Assembly: GCA_020284085.1 (NCBI GenBank)
Contig: JACEVL010000279.1
Coordinates: 187,001 to 251,000, forward strand
Direction: 5' to 3'
Origin: Aporrectodea caliginosa
Lineage: Eukaryota; Annelida; Clitellata; Crassiclitellata; Lumbricidae
DNA: 64,000 nucleotides
The translations under genes were made by a program, and so were the position numbers. Positions 1 through 11,400 of the stretch are shown here, piece after piece (position 1 is the first letter of the stretch; every line of letters begins with the position of its first letter). Below the pieces are notes generated by a model, which saw only the letters and a program-made list of their open reading frames with translations, was not told where the DNA came from and made no database searches.

Positions 1-1
1 A

Positions 2-703
2 ATTTCAATGGATATTGTTCCCTGCATCCACGTAGATGGCTGGTTGCCTGACGAAGCCCTGACTGACGTCAATGTTGAGTTAAAGTCTTACGGTTGCAAC
101 CTAGTACTTGATCAACCCCAACGCAGATTTCCATGGGTACCATACTCCGAACCGTACGCCAGAATTTCCTTTGCACCGGTCGAAAGCGGATCCATTGCAA
201 AGAGTTCGTCAGCCGCAAAAGCAGCGTTCATGGTCTGCAAGCATATGTTACACGAACAAAAGGGAAGCACGTATCTGCTGAAGATGTCGCTTATGTACTG
301 CATTGAAGCCTTGGGAGGAAAATCTCCTCACAGATCGAGCTTTGAGGAGGTAACGTCTCAAGAGCTAACTCTATGGGTGAGAAAGTTGCTGCAGTGCTAC
401 CTGTATTTCTGTCTCTGGGATTTCGTCCCCTGCTACTTCATGCCAAGCTTTCTTCAGCCGTTCGAAGGATATTTAAGATCGAGACACATTGACCTCTACA
501 TGGATCACAAGTTCAGGGAAAGGCGACACATTGCGGACGCCATCACAAACGAAGATCCGCTCATGAGAGCGTTTCGTCTGTACTGGAGCGTATGCGACGA
601 GGAGACGGAGGTGGACTTTCAGCTTCCGGTGCCTCAACCTCTGTTCGAACACTTCAACCGGAAAGAACTCATTGAAAACTTATCTCGATTAACCAACGAT
701 TAA
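2..703 (+). CDS. Mab-21 domain protein, C-terminal part (5' partial)
   Basis: The frame is open from the window edge to the TAA at 701-703, so the true start lies upstream and ATG 8 is probably internal. Seen: MDIVPCI followed by a Trp/Pro-rich stretch, then ARISFAPVE near residues 51-59, then KHMLHEQ...YLLKMSLMYCIEAL near 78-103, and a helical C-terminus with LLQCYLYFCLWDFVPCYFMP. Known: this order (acidic residue in a [VM]D-hydrophobic-P-x-I motif, W-R-x-S-F-like strand, then the helical K-x-L lobe) is typical of the Mab-21 family, which includes MAB21L developmental proteins and cGAS-like receptors. The Asp in MDIVPCI would be the third metal-binding acidic residue; the other two would be upstream and cannot be judged. 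Whether it is an active nucleotidyltransferase or a MAB21L-like structural member is therefore open. No intron is visible in this part. Confidence 0.75.
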   Translation: MSMDIVPCIHVDGWLPDEALTDVNVELKSYGCNLVLDQPQRRFPWVPYSEPYARISFAPVESGSIAKSSSAAKAAFMVCKHMLHEQKGSTYLLKMSLMYCIEALGGKSPHRSSFEEVTSQELTLWVRKLLQCYLYFCLWDFVPCYFMPSFLQPFEGYLRSRHIDLYMDHKFRERRHIADAITNEDPLMRAFRLYWSVCDEETEVDFQLPVPQPLFEHFNRKELIENLSRLTND

Positions 704-719
704 TCTCAAATTTTGTTAA

Positions 720-1053
720 CGAAGGACATCATTTAGTAGTTTATGTTTACGTAGCGTCGCTATTATAATACATTAGACATCCATCAATGGTACACCAATG
801 CCATTCAGTAACGCAATGAGTTCTTCAGCAACAGCCTCTCTCTGGTCTCTCTGGCAACCGGATTCGGATCTCCATTGGACATCGATCTCTGGACAACCCC
901 TCTGATACGATGCAGCGCTCGTGAATAATCTGGTGCCCTGCGCTTAGCTTTAGAGTAGCGCTATAGAAATTTGGAATTTACTATTACGATTACGATCGCA
1001 ATTGGTTCGAGCAGGTAGTGAGAGAAGCACCGAAGGACATCATTTAGTAGTTT
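720..1053 (+). repeat. LINE 3' tail flanked by 23-bp direct repeats
   Basis: The same 23 bases (CGAAGGACATCATTTAGTAG followed by TTT) occur at 720-742 and 1031-1053. Between them, about 900-1005 holds a retroelement 3' end: a segment like GCGCTCGTGAATAATCTGG, then AGTAGCGCTATAGAAAT, then an ATTACG-type tail. The same end occurs inverted near 20826-20930 and in direct orientation near 57370. This fits target-site duplication around a 5'-truncated LINE, although about 20 extra bases lie between the ATTACG tail and the right copy. Confidence 0.55.
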
Positions 1054-1869
1054 TTTAAATATGCAAACGGTATGAAACGTACATACCTTGCTCACAATAG
1101 TAGTGTTCTTGATCGCCAAGGAGGATTATGAGTGTGCTAAGTAGACGTTAAGTGCTAAGTGTGTCGTTAAATATTTGTCCGCAACAGATGTAAAGGTTGT
1201 CGCTAAAGTAGCCTGGACATGATTTGTCAAAGCCTGAAGAGTTTTCATGTTTTGGACGCTCTCTACACACTATCTTATTATTCCATCATGGCATAGGCAT
1301 AGAGTCTTACTACAGGTTTTATAAGCAATTATTAGTACAAAGAAGTAAATTATCTATCGCCATCTTAGACGTTTGTTTTAAATATTGCAACAGATGTAAA
1401 TGTCGAAAGTAATTGCACACGATTTTCTAACTTTTACAATCAGTTAAGTCTTATACAATGATATCTAACCATCTTGATTTTGCAATCTTGTTGTATTTTA
1501 AACATTCATATTCATTGGAAAGTAATTGCACACGTTGCGGCCATCTTAATCACGTGACAGATATATCTTACATTTATGCACGTGATTCCTATATCCAGTC
1601 ACTCATTCGTTCGTGTAGCACAAATCTCTGCACTAAGATTATCATCTACATCTACCATCTACATAATCCATCCATCCATTCATACATCCATCCATCCATA
1701 TATCTCTTTTAAGATACAGCCGCAGTAAGTAGTCTATAGATCCAGTTAGTAGTCCCATTTGGATGGGTGATCGTACGTTGACTAGAGATTAAAGTGGATT
1801 AATGTGGTCTTCTCTGTCCATCAAGCAAAAAGTCCTTCGATCTCGCTCGGAATGAGCACGCTTAGGTTG
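1054..1869. other. Intergenic stretch, nothing recognised
   Basis: No coding pattern, RNA or clear repeat family was recognised. A short (CATC)n-like run lies at 1670-1700. The short open frames here have no family resemblance. Confidence 0.5.
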
Positions 1870-2075
1870 ATATATATATATATATAATGGAGTTTCCAGT
1901 CTTAGGCCTTAGTTGCGCTGTCGGCTCTGGGCAACTAAGAAAGAAAAGAGTTGGTGACATATTTGGTGGCAGCGGTGGGATTCGAACCCACGCCCCCGAA
2001 GAGACTGGTGTACTGTACATACACAAGACAGTTTAGCATCTTCAGTTTCTTAGCTACATGGGTGGCCGTTCCTCT
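1870..2075 (-). repeat. tRNA-Leu-like SINE or tRNA pseudogene
   Basis: On the minus strand, about 2010-1968 reads as the 3' half of a eukaryotic tRNA-Leu: a variable arm CAGTCTCTTCGGGGGCG, the B box GGGTTCGAATCCC and an acceptor strand CGCTGCCACC. The 5' half (about 2075-2011) does not pair with that acceptor and has no clean anticodon stem, so it is not a working tRNA gene. A (TA)n run at about 1871-1887 would be the 3' tail of a SINE read on this strand. Confidence 0.5.
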
Positions 2076-2209
2076 CCCTCGCTGTCTGTTCTTCCTAACA
2101 ACAGCCACATACTATCAAAGTGGTTATTTTATAGCCTAAGTACACTGTTCCGCACACGTGGCAACGAAACTTCAAACGTTTTTCTGCTAATGATTAAAAC
2201 GTCCCGTCT

Positions 2210-2360
2210 CTGTGAAGACAGCCCTTCATCCCAAGCGACGGGCGGCGGCCGCCATGCAGCGGCGCAGTCTCCTCAGTCCGATGGACAACTCGCAGTTCTG
2301 CAGTTCAACGGTGAACGTTGGCCGTATAGTGCAAGCGGCAACTGTTATATCACACGATAG
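2210..2360. other. Short GC-rich patch, unassigned
   Basis: A GC- and CpG-rich patch centred on 2230-2270 (GGGCGGCGGCCGCCATG). An open frame on + (2212-2529) crosses it, but no family was recognised and it runs into simple repeats. It could be a small exon or promoter fragment, or neither. Confidence 0.2.
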
Positions 2361-2519
2361 TTATTGGAAGCATCGCATGGGGCTACTGGAAAACTACGGG
2401 ACAGAAATGTACTTGAAAATCGATCATCTTACAGTTACGATCCATTATTATTGGTCGTCTCAGTTGAAGCACCATGGAAAAACAGATATACAGAGATATA
2501 ATATATATGTCACAGAGAG

Positions 2520-2620
2520 ACACATATAAAGACAGACACAGACACACACGCACGCACACAGACAGACAGACAGACAGAAACAGAGTCAGAGTCACAGACA
2601 GACAGAGAGAGGCAGATACA
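2520..2620. repeat. (GACA)n / (CA)n simple repeat
   Basis: A purine-rich microsatellite of GACA, CACG and CAGA units. Open frames across it are repeat artefacts. Confidence 0.85.
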
Positions 2621-2639
2621 GCATGATTAATATTAAATA

Positions 2640-3420
2640 TGTTTGCTAGCTGATTAAATTCTAGCGGGTTTAATCATGCGGAATTTAGCGTAATGTCTGG
2701 CGGGTGAAAAGACTCATGAAAATGGAACCGGAAAAAAGCCTTGGGGCAGTCAGTTATTAAGTGAAATAGATGAAGCACGTCTCACAGCTGGAGACGGTCG
2801 TCACAAAGGTTATCAAGGGTAGATCAAGCTGCAACAATGATGAAGCAGTTTTTAAGCAACAGTTGTATCATAGCCCGGTTCATAGGATGCATGACCTAGA
2901 ACCAGCTCCTTAGGTCTATCTGGATAAAAATGCCTCAGTTCAACAGCATTCCTCACCAACATTCCTGGTTTTCTTCAATAAGTGTACACAGAACTGAACT
3001 AGTTAGTTCCTTTACTTCCACTCAATGACTTTTAGCTTTCAACCCCAGGAATCCCAGTCTTTGAGGCAGCATACAAGTCATGATATCCTCCCTACATGCC
3101 TTAATACCTCTCATGGAATTCAGTATACATTGCTGGAAAAGTAAAAGTAGGTAATGCATTTGTTAAAACACCATGTTTCCATCAGCTGAATAATGCAAGA
3201 ACAGTGAAAATTGTCAAAATTTGCATACATACTTCCACCTAAATTCCTTAACTTGCATCCATATGACATAATACTCTACAGATCCTCTCAAGGCCTGGAA
3301 ACTTAGCCCATCATGTGTTAAAAGAGTAATTCGGCATTCAGGGCCTATATCTAGAACATCAAAGCCCTTTTGAACAGCTAGCAAATCAGGTAAGAAAAAG
3401 CTTTGTAGGAAAAAAACTGC
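2640..3420. other. Intergenic stretch, nothing recognised
   Basis: AT-rich unique-looking sequence without a recognised gene or repeat family. Confidence 0.45.
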
Positions 3421-3429
3421 GAACAGAGA

Positions 3430-3970
3430 AGAAATTGTCACATACACAAAAGTTTCCTTTCCACAATGAAATAAACAGCTGCAAAATCGAATCCCCGGAC
3501 AGCGCTCGGACGCGAAGTACAACGAGCAGAAATCAGGCTCGGCCGAGATACAACGGGGAAAGAGGGAGAACAATCAATCAGCGGCTGAATAGGCTACACG
3601 GTTTGCAAGCCAAGTCACAGATTTTCCCGCATTTCCCAAGATACCGTAAAACCGAAGGCAATAATACCCCACGCTAATGGCTTCCTGATGAAAGCGCTGC
3701 GGCTGCTACATCGACACTTCTTCGCCGCCGGAGCGCCACTGCCTTGCCACCTCCCTCGCCCAACGGAGTATACGGTAATGTCGCCCGGCCGCTCGATAAA
3801 TTTGACGAAACACAAGCCTCTACTTCGACGAGAAGCCCCAGTGCGTCGCCGAAACGCGAGCAGAAAGACCGGGGAGTAAAAAGCAAAAGCTGTGCAGAAC
3901 GTTCGGCAACAACACTGGAACGAGTTAGCGCAGTCTGAGATGCATTCGACAGTTATCAATCGATTTGACA
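3430..3970. other. CpG-rich segment, possible promoter or exon
   Basis: CpG density is clearly higher than in the flanks (for example 3500-3560 and 3680-3900). Overlapping frames are open on both strands, as expected for GC-rich DNA. A + frame near 3744-3938 is Ser/Thr/Lys/Arg-rich in its second half, but no domain was recognised. This could be a promoter or first exon of an unrecognised transcript, or a degenerate element. Confidence 0.25.
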
Positions 3971-5937
3971 CTAAGCATTCAGTAGGCCTCTGATTTAAAT
4001 GCCGCTAAACAACTAGCCACATAATAGGATGCCTCGAACATTACCGAGATGCGTCATATAAGAAGGTTGGATTTGCCGGAGGACTTGGGACTTTTAACCT
4101 CTAGCAACCGTAACACGGCGAATTTCAGTCATCTGAATTATCCCCAAATCCACACACTGGAGTTAATAATGCATACCCATATATATGCCCAAGTTGCAAG
4201 CGGCTGATGGGAAATTACCAGAATATTTTCCTAGCGCTTTGTTTGGCATGACTTTGCAGTAATATGTCAAGCTCTCAATCTTGATTGAAAGTTAAGGCCT
4301 TGGGGTTATTGGTTTAAACCCCTTCTTAAAACCCTCAGTCACCCCAGTCAATTAATACATAATTAATGGCAAGTCATTCAATAGTAATTTTAAAAGTTAT
4401 GTTCCAAACTCATATATTATAGGAAAGCCACGGCTCTGCATTGGACAGAGATAAGAGCCTACAAATGCACATACGGTCAAAAGTCCATACCAGACTATCT
4501 TTGATTGCAAGACCCATGCAGAAGTGTCTCAGTTTCTACTCCACAATAACTGTCATTAATGCATCAATAGTCTTTAAAAATCAAATTCTCTACAATATAC
4601 ATTTGTAAAGGGTGTCCTCTAAATTCAGTGGAGGAAATGGCAGCACCACCTATGGAGCTTATTAAAAAAAACTGCCATATGCAGGAACCAGAGTTTGATG
4701 GAGATGAATATATTTGAGGAGCAGTTCCATTTATTCTCAACAATGTTAAGACCCCCAAAATATAGCAATCTATCATAAACTCAGATCTCATCTCCTTCCA
4801 ACTCTCTGCACATTCGATCATATCTGAATTATAACACCCTACCCAAAGCTAGGAGTTCAAATCCATCATCTGTGGTTTTAACAGGTTTTTAGGGGTGAAA
4901 CTGAGAGCAGGTGCAACGTTCTTTATCGTGGAATAAGTATGGTATGTAAACAGTATTATTTGCCTTTGACATGCATGTGAGCTTCTTGTCCTTTCTCTGC
5001 CCCGTTTTTCACCAGCGTTTGAAGGTCAGTCTGCTTGATTTTGGATTTGAGACGTAAGGTCAGAAGCACACTGAAGACTTTTCTTGAAGAGGCAATATAT
5101 AAATGTGCACTTACGACCATGATTTTGTTATAGGTAGCTAAGCTTACATTGTAAGCAACACTTCATGTAATTGGAACAATTATGACACAGATTAAAGCAA
5201 ATATTATAAGTGCAAATACAATTCGAATATAACTAAAGATATCATATACAAGTAGGCCTATCTATTAAAGCTATAGCTATGGGCTGCATGATCGAATGGT
5301 ATGATGGGATAATAGCTTTGATTTCAATTTCAGTCATGAGGCTACAACTATTTTGTTTGACACAGAATGCCAACCAATGCCACAATTGTTCTTATATTTC
5401 ATTGTTATTTTTGTTTGTGCTGCATGCTATTGTTATCATATCAAATAAGGCAATCATCCATTTTATTATTTTATGAACTTACCTGACAGTTGGACAAGGA
5501 AAGCTAAAAAAACGCCCAACAGCGAGTGGAATGGCGGCGTCAGACATCTGAACCTGCCTAGGAGGCAGAGAACCAGAAGGTGAGCTTGCCTACAGTACAA
5601 TCCACATTAAATTCTTTGATCCATTAGACAGTCATGTTCTATAGCACCTTTGTCAGGTTAAAAAAGGCATTACATAAATGCCCACACAAGTACATACATA
5701 TATACATACTTTTAGAAATGTTGGATCACGGTGACTTGCTGCTTGAACATCATCCTTGAAATGTGGAGTGTGCAGTTTCAAGCCTCTTCAGACAGTCAAT
5801 TTGTACAGACGTCTGTCCAACACACTTGCTTAGAGCTGTTGACTGATACCTTGTCATCAGATAGTGGCACTACATAATAGAAACAATAACATTCTTATAT
5901 TTAACAAAAATACAAATAGCAATGACGAAGCACAGCT
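3971..5937. other. Intergenic stretch, nothing recognised
   Basis: AT-rich sequence with only short frames and no family match. The palindromic octamer TAGGCCTA occurs near 5252. Confidence 0.45.
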
Positions 5938-6186
5938 CTCTTTGTCCCAAGGGCAAGGACTGCTATTGCACATCACGGTGCATTTGCTATTATGGGTCCT
6001 TCCTCTTGGAATGACCTCCCTTTCTTGACCTGTTCTAAGATGCTGGCAGGGATTTCATCCATATCTGTCTGCTGCATGAAGACGTTTCTATTTCTCCAGA
6101 GCTCCCACGCCCAGAGAGCCTCTGAATAGTTTCTACTGTAAGAGGTTCTTTACAAATGTCCAACTACAATACAGTACAATACAGCT
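5938..6186 (+). repeat. CR1/L2-like LINE 3' end, (ACAAT)-type tail
   Basis: The + frame from about 5938 reads LFVPRARTAIAHHGAFAIMG then PSSWNDLPFL, and ends with MKTFLFLQSS. Known: this is the C-terminal end of CR1/L2-type reverse-transcriptase ORFs (R-x-R-T...WN-x-LP...LK-x-x-LF). It is followed by a short 3' end with ACAAT-type repeats at about 6166-6186. Only the last ~80 codons are present, so it is a dead 5'-truncated copy. The copy near 31268-31530 is a close relative. Confidence 0.8.
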
Positions 6187-6329
6187 TACACAACCAAGAT
6201 ATCTATTACCTTGAAATGAAAGATCTTTTTAACTCCTAGGCCTAGGATCATGCTGTTGCTGATTGTTGCACTTAGTGGCACGTAATAAGAAAAGAGCAAT
6301 TATCTTACATTACCATACTGCCATTAACT

Positions 6330-6760
6330 AAGAACCGAAAAGCGCAGTGCTCAACGGACATTTATGATACCTCAGCAGCAAAGACAAGCCATCTTGGGAA
6401 CCACCCACACGCACATCACAAATGATTAGACGGATTGCATCAACTACGTGTTCCATCTCAACCAAGATGAAGCAGGTAAGTCGCCTGCACTTACAAAGAA
6501 CTTGGAGTCTTGGACTCGTCTGGTGCAACGTCATCGTTGGGCGATTATTTCGCTCGCAGCAGACGACGATCGTCAACGTGCAAGAAGCAAGAAGACCAAA
6601 ACGATTGATCGATTGCAATTGCCAGAAATTTTTTTCCTTTCCGGTGCTAGTCGAACAGTCGATTACGGCCAATCGCTTATCGTCTCTTGGCCAGGCTCGC
6701 CAAATTTGGAACTGCAGCAATTAAAGATTAATTCACAATACCCAAAGGATAGAAACTGAG
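6330..6760. other. CpG-rich segment with overlapping open frames, unassigned
   Basis: The segment is richer in CpG than its surroundings. Two + frames (6422-6724 and 6448-6759) and one minus frame (6328-6720) overlap. The frame containing ESWTRLVQRHRWAIISLAADD looks protein-like, but I cannot name a family. A GTAAGT donor-like sequence lies at about 6475. It could be an exon of a mobile element or of an unknown gene. Confidence 0.25.
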
Positions 6761-7527
6761 AGCACCAAACTGTGCAGAATAAAACCGATCCTATATATAT
6801 ATATATATATAAGACATAAGACATTTATTGTTCGCAGTAATTATGTTCATCAACATTTAATTATGCATGTTACTACAATTTCCATTAGATCATCATAGTG
6901 AAACAGAGCTATTAGGCTAAATGGGAGCAATAGGCGCACCTAAAGGGACTAATCCCGCTGAGCGGAGGTCTAATTACTTCATGCAAAGTGAGTCAAGATG
7001 ATGTCCAGTTCTTTAGCAAAGAAGAAGAGGAAAGTAGATAAACTTAACTACAAAATGAAAAAATGACACGTGTTCGGTACACCAATCAGCATAAAACGAC
7101 AGTAGAAAACAAAGGAATAATAATACGTTCAAAGATAAAAAGAAGTGATCCACTGGAGCATGAGTAATCAGTCATGCCAACTTAACTAACGTAATGCAGT
7201 GCGTGCGCGCGCACCAGGTGTTTGAAGACAGCGAGGCAGTACGTATGTTCATAGGAAGGTTATTCCAGGTGTCTAAACTGTTAACGATGCCTTTGTTGAT
7301 TTTCAGCCAAAATTCTCGAGTGTGAGTTGCACATGATCATGCAGTTGTCTAGACAATAATTGAAACTGTTAAAATAATTAATTTCACTGTTGTAACTATT
7401 ACTGTTGATTATAATTCACGCTGCTTTGGGACTGGCATTGGAATTAAGTAAACATTGTTGGATATCATTCAATGTCCAGTTATCTGGATGTCAAGTACAA
7501 ATTCATTGTCATTATAAAGCCTTATTG
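6761..7527. other. Intergenic stretch, nothing but a TA microsatellite
   Basis: A (TA)n run lies at about 6793-6812. The rest is AT-rich and unassigned. Confidence 0.5.
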
Positions 7528-10500
7528 TGGAATTGAGACCATGCCAGTGATGTTTTATTCTGGTCTTACTGAGTTTTACACCATGCCAATGATCCTTGTG
7601 TATGCACCGGTCTTAACTCGAATTGAGACAATGCCTGAGATCTTTTATTCTGGTCTTACTGGGTTTTACATCATGCCAATGATCCTTGTGTAATGTGTAT
7701 GCACTTGCCTTATTCGAATTTAGAATATGCCAATGATCTTTTATTCTGGTCTTACTGGGTTTATACCATGCCAGAGTTCGTTCTGTATGCACTGTTCCAA
7801 GTGGAACTTAAAACATGCCAGATGCCAGTGATCTTTTATTCTGGTCTTATTGGGGTTTACACCATTCCAGAGATTCTTGTGAATGTAATGGTCTTACTGG
7901 AATTGAGACCATGCCAGTATCTTTTATTCTGGCCCTACTGGGTTCTACACCATGCCAATGATCCTTGTGTATGCACCGGTCTTACTGTAATTGAGAACAT
8001 GCCAAGTGATCTTTTATTCTGGTCTTACTGGGTTTTACACCATGCCAATGATTCTTGTGTATGCACTGGTCTTACTGTAATTGAGAACATGCCAAGTGAT
8101 CTTTTATTCTGGTCTTACTGGGTTTTACACCATGCCAATGATTCTTGTGTATGCACTGGTCTTACTGTAATTGAGAACATGCCAAGTGATCTTTTATTCT
8201 GGTCTTACTGGGTTTTACACCATGCCAATGATTCTTGTGTATGCACTGGTCTTACTGTAATTGAGAACATGCCAAGTGATCTTTTATTCTGGTCTTACTG
8301 GGTTTTACACCATGCCAGAGATCGTTGTGTATGCACTGGTCTTACTGGAATTTAGACCATGCCAGTGATCTTTTATTCTGGTCTTAGTGGGTTTTACACC
8401 ATGCCAATGATCCCTGTATATGCATTGGTCTTACTGGAATTTAGAACACGGCAGTCTTTTTAATTCTGGTCTTATTCGGTTTTACACCATGCCAGAGTTC
8501 CAGTAAGACCACTGGCATGGTCTCACTGGAATTTAGACCATGCCAGTTATCTTTTATTCTGGTCGCAGTGGGTTTTACACCATGCCAATGATCCTTGTTT
8601 ATGCACTGGTCTTAGTGGAATTGAGACCATGTCAGTGATCTTTTATTCTGGTCTTATTTGGTTTTACACCATGCCAATGATCCTTGTGAATACATGGTCT
8701 TGACTGGAATTCAAACCATGCCAGTAATCTTTTATTCTGGAAATACTGGGTTTCACACCATGCCAATGATCCTTGTGTATGCACTGGTCTTACTGGATTT
8801 AGACCATGCCAGTGATCTTTTATTCTGGCCTTACCGGGTTTTACACTATGCTAATGATCCTTGTGAATTCACTGGTCCTACTGGAACTTAGAACAAGCCA
8901 GTGATCTTTTATTCTGGTCTTATTGGGTTTTACACCATGCCAGAGACCCTCGTGAATGTACTGGTCTTACTGGAATTGAGACCATGCCATGATCTTTTAT
9001 TCTGGTCTTCCTGGGTTTTACACCATCCCAGAGATTCTTGTGAATGCACTGGTCTTACTGGAATTGAGACCATGCCAGTATCTTTTATTCTGGTCTTACT
9101 GGGTTTTACACCATGCCAATGATCCTTGTGTATGCACCGGTCTTAACTCGAATTGAGACAATGGCCGAGATTTTTCATTCTGGTCTTACTGGGTTTTACA
9201 CCATGCCAATGATTCTTGTGTATGCACTGGTCTTACTGTAATTGAGAACCTGCCAAGTGATCTTTTATTCTGGTCTTACTGGGTTTTACACCATGCCAAT
9301 GATTCTTGTGTATGCACTGGTCTTACTGTAATTGAGAACATGCCAAGTGACCTTTTCTTCTGGTCTTACTGGGTTTTACACCATGCCAATGATCCTTGTG
9401 TATGCACCGGTCTTAATTCGAATTGAGACAATGCCCGAGATTTTTCATTCTGGTCTTACTGGGTTTTACACCATGCCAATGATTCTTGTGTATGCACTGG
9501 TCTTACTGTAATTGAGAACCTGCCAAGTGATCTTTTATTCTGGTCTTACTGGGTTTTACACCATGCCAATGATTCTTGTGTATGCACTGGTCTTACTGTA
9601 ATTGAGAACATGCCAAGTGATCTTTCATTCTGGTCTTACTGGGTTTTACACCATGCCAGAGATCGTTGCGTATGCACTGGTCTTACTGGAATTTAGACCA
9701 TGCCATGATCTTTTATTCTGGTCTTCCTGGGATTTACACCATGCCAGAGATTCTTGTGAATGGTCTTGGCACTGGTCTTACTGGAATTGAGACCATGCCA
9801 GTATATTTTATTCTGGTCTTACTGGGTTTTACACGATGCCAATGATCCTTGTGTATGCACTGGTCATAGTGGAATTGAATCCATGCCAAGTCATCTTTTA
9901 TTCTGGTCTTACTGGGTTTTACACCATGCCAATGATTCTTGTGTATGCACTGGTCTTACTGTAATTGAGAACATGCCAAGTGATGTTTTATTCTGGTCTT
10001 ACTGGGTTTTACACCATGCCAATGATTCTTGTGTATGCACTGGTCTTACTGTAATTGAGAACATGCCAAGTGATCTTTTATTCTGGTCTTACTGGGTTTT
10101 ACACCATGCCAATGATTTTTGTGTATGCACTGGTCTTACTGTAATTGAGAACATGCCAAGTGATCTTTTATTCTGGTCTTACAGGGTTTTACACCATGCC
10201 AATGATTCTTGTGTATGCACTGGTCTTACTGTAATTGAGAACATGCCAAGTGATCTTTTATTCTGGTCTTACTGGGTTTTACACCATGCCAATGATTCTT
10301 GTGTATGCACTGGTCTTACTGTAATTGAGAACATGCCAAGTGATCTTTTATTCTGGTCTTACTGGTTTTTACACCATGCCAGAGATCCAGTAAGACCACT
10401 GGCAAGGTCTTACTGGAATTTAGACCATGCCAGTGATCTTTTATTCTGGTCCTAGTGGGTTTTACACCATGCCAATGATCCTTGTGTATGCACTGGTCTT

Positions 10501-11400
10501 ACTGGAATTGAGACCATGCAAGTATCTTTTATTCTGGTCTTACTGGATTTTACACCATGCCAATGATCCTTGTGTATGCACCGGTCTTAACTCGAATTGA
10601 GACAATGCCCGAGATCTTTCATTCTGGTCTTACTGTAATTGAGAACATGCCAAGTGATCTTTTATTCTGGTCTTACTGGGTGTTACACCATGCCAATGAT
10701 CCTTGTGTGTGTAAATGTAATTTGAAACTTCTATTGTGCCGGTGTATGCACTGGTCTTACTGAAATTTAGAACAAGCCAAGTGATCTTTCATTCTGGTCT
10801 TACTGGGTTTTACACCATGCCAATGATTCTTTTGTATGCTCTGGTCTTACTGGAATTTAGACCATGCCATGATCTTTTATTCTGGTCTTCCTCGTTTTAC
10901 ACCATGCCCGAGATTCTTGTGAATGCACTGGTCTTACTGGAATTGAGACCATGCCAGTATATTTTATTCTGGTCTTACTGGGTTTTACACCATGCCAATG
11001 ATCCTTGTGTATGCACTGGTCATAGTGGAATTGAGTCCATGCCAAGTGATCTTTTATTCTGGTCTTACTGGGTTTTACACCATGCCAATGATCCTTGTGT
11101 ATGCACTGGTCTTAGTGGAATTGAATCCATGCCAGGATCTTTATTCTGGACTTACTGGGTTTTACACCATGCCAGTGATCTTTGTGTATGCACTGGTCTT
11201 AGTGGAATTTAGGCCATGCCCGTAATCTTTTATTCTCTTCTTACTTGGTCTTACACCATGCCAATATTTCCTGTGTATGCACTGGTCTTACTGGAATTGA
11301 GACCATGCCAATGATCTTTTATTCAGGTCTAACTGGGTTTTACACCATGTGAATGATGCTAGTGTATGCACTGGCCTTACTGGTATTTAGACCTTGGTAA
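7528..11400 (+). repeat. Dimeric satellite, 90-bp unit
   Basis: A tandem array. In its most regular parts (about 7930-8330 and 9880-10370) the unit is exactly 90 bp; for example, CATGCCAATG recurs at 8041, 8131 and 8221. Each unit is two related halves of about 45 bp, both opening with CATGCCA and both containing GGTCTTACTG. One half carries CTTGTGTATGCACTGG and the other CTTTTATTCTGG. Higher-order structure is visible: a variant block with CACCGGTCTTAACTCG recurs 270 bp apart at 9136 and 9406, and a longer block recurs at about 9680-9890 and 10843-11045. Since 90 is divisible by three, a frame without stops repeats every 30 residues. This is a by-product of the period, not evidence of a protein. 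Confidence 0.95.

Noticed and set aside
1950..2075. Functional tRNA-Leu gene on the minus strand
   Set aside because: The 3' half matches tRNA-Leu, but the 5' half does not pair with the acceptor and no clean anticodon arm is present.
7693..10455. Two 220- to 231-residue open frames with 30-residue repeats
   Set aside because: The period of 90 bp is a multiple of three, so one frame is open automatically. The repeats have no protein-like composition, and the frames break wherever the unit length changes.
7528..11400. CRISPR-like regular array
   Set aside because: The units are continuous tandem copies with no unique spacers, in animal DNA. It is a satellite.
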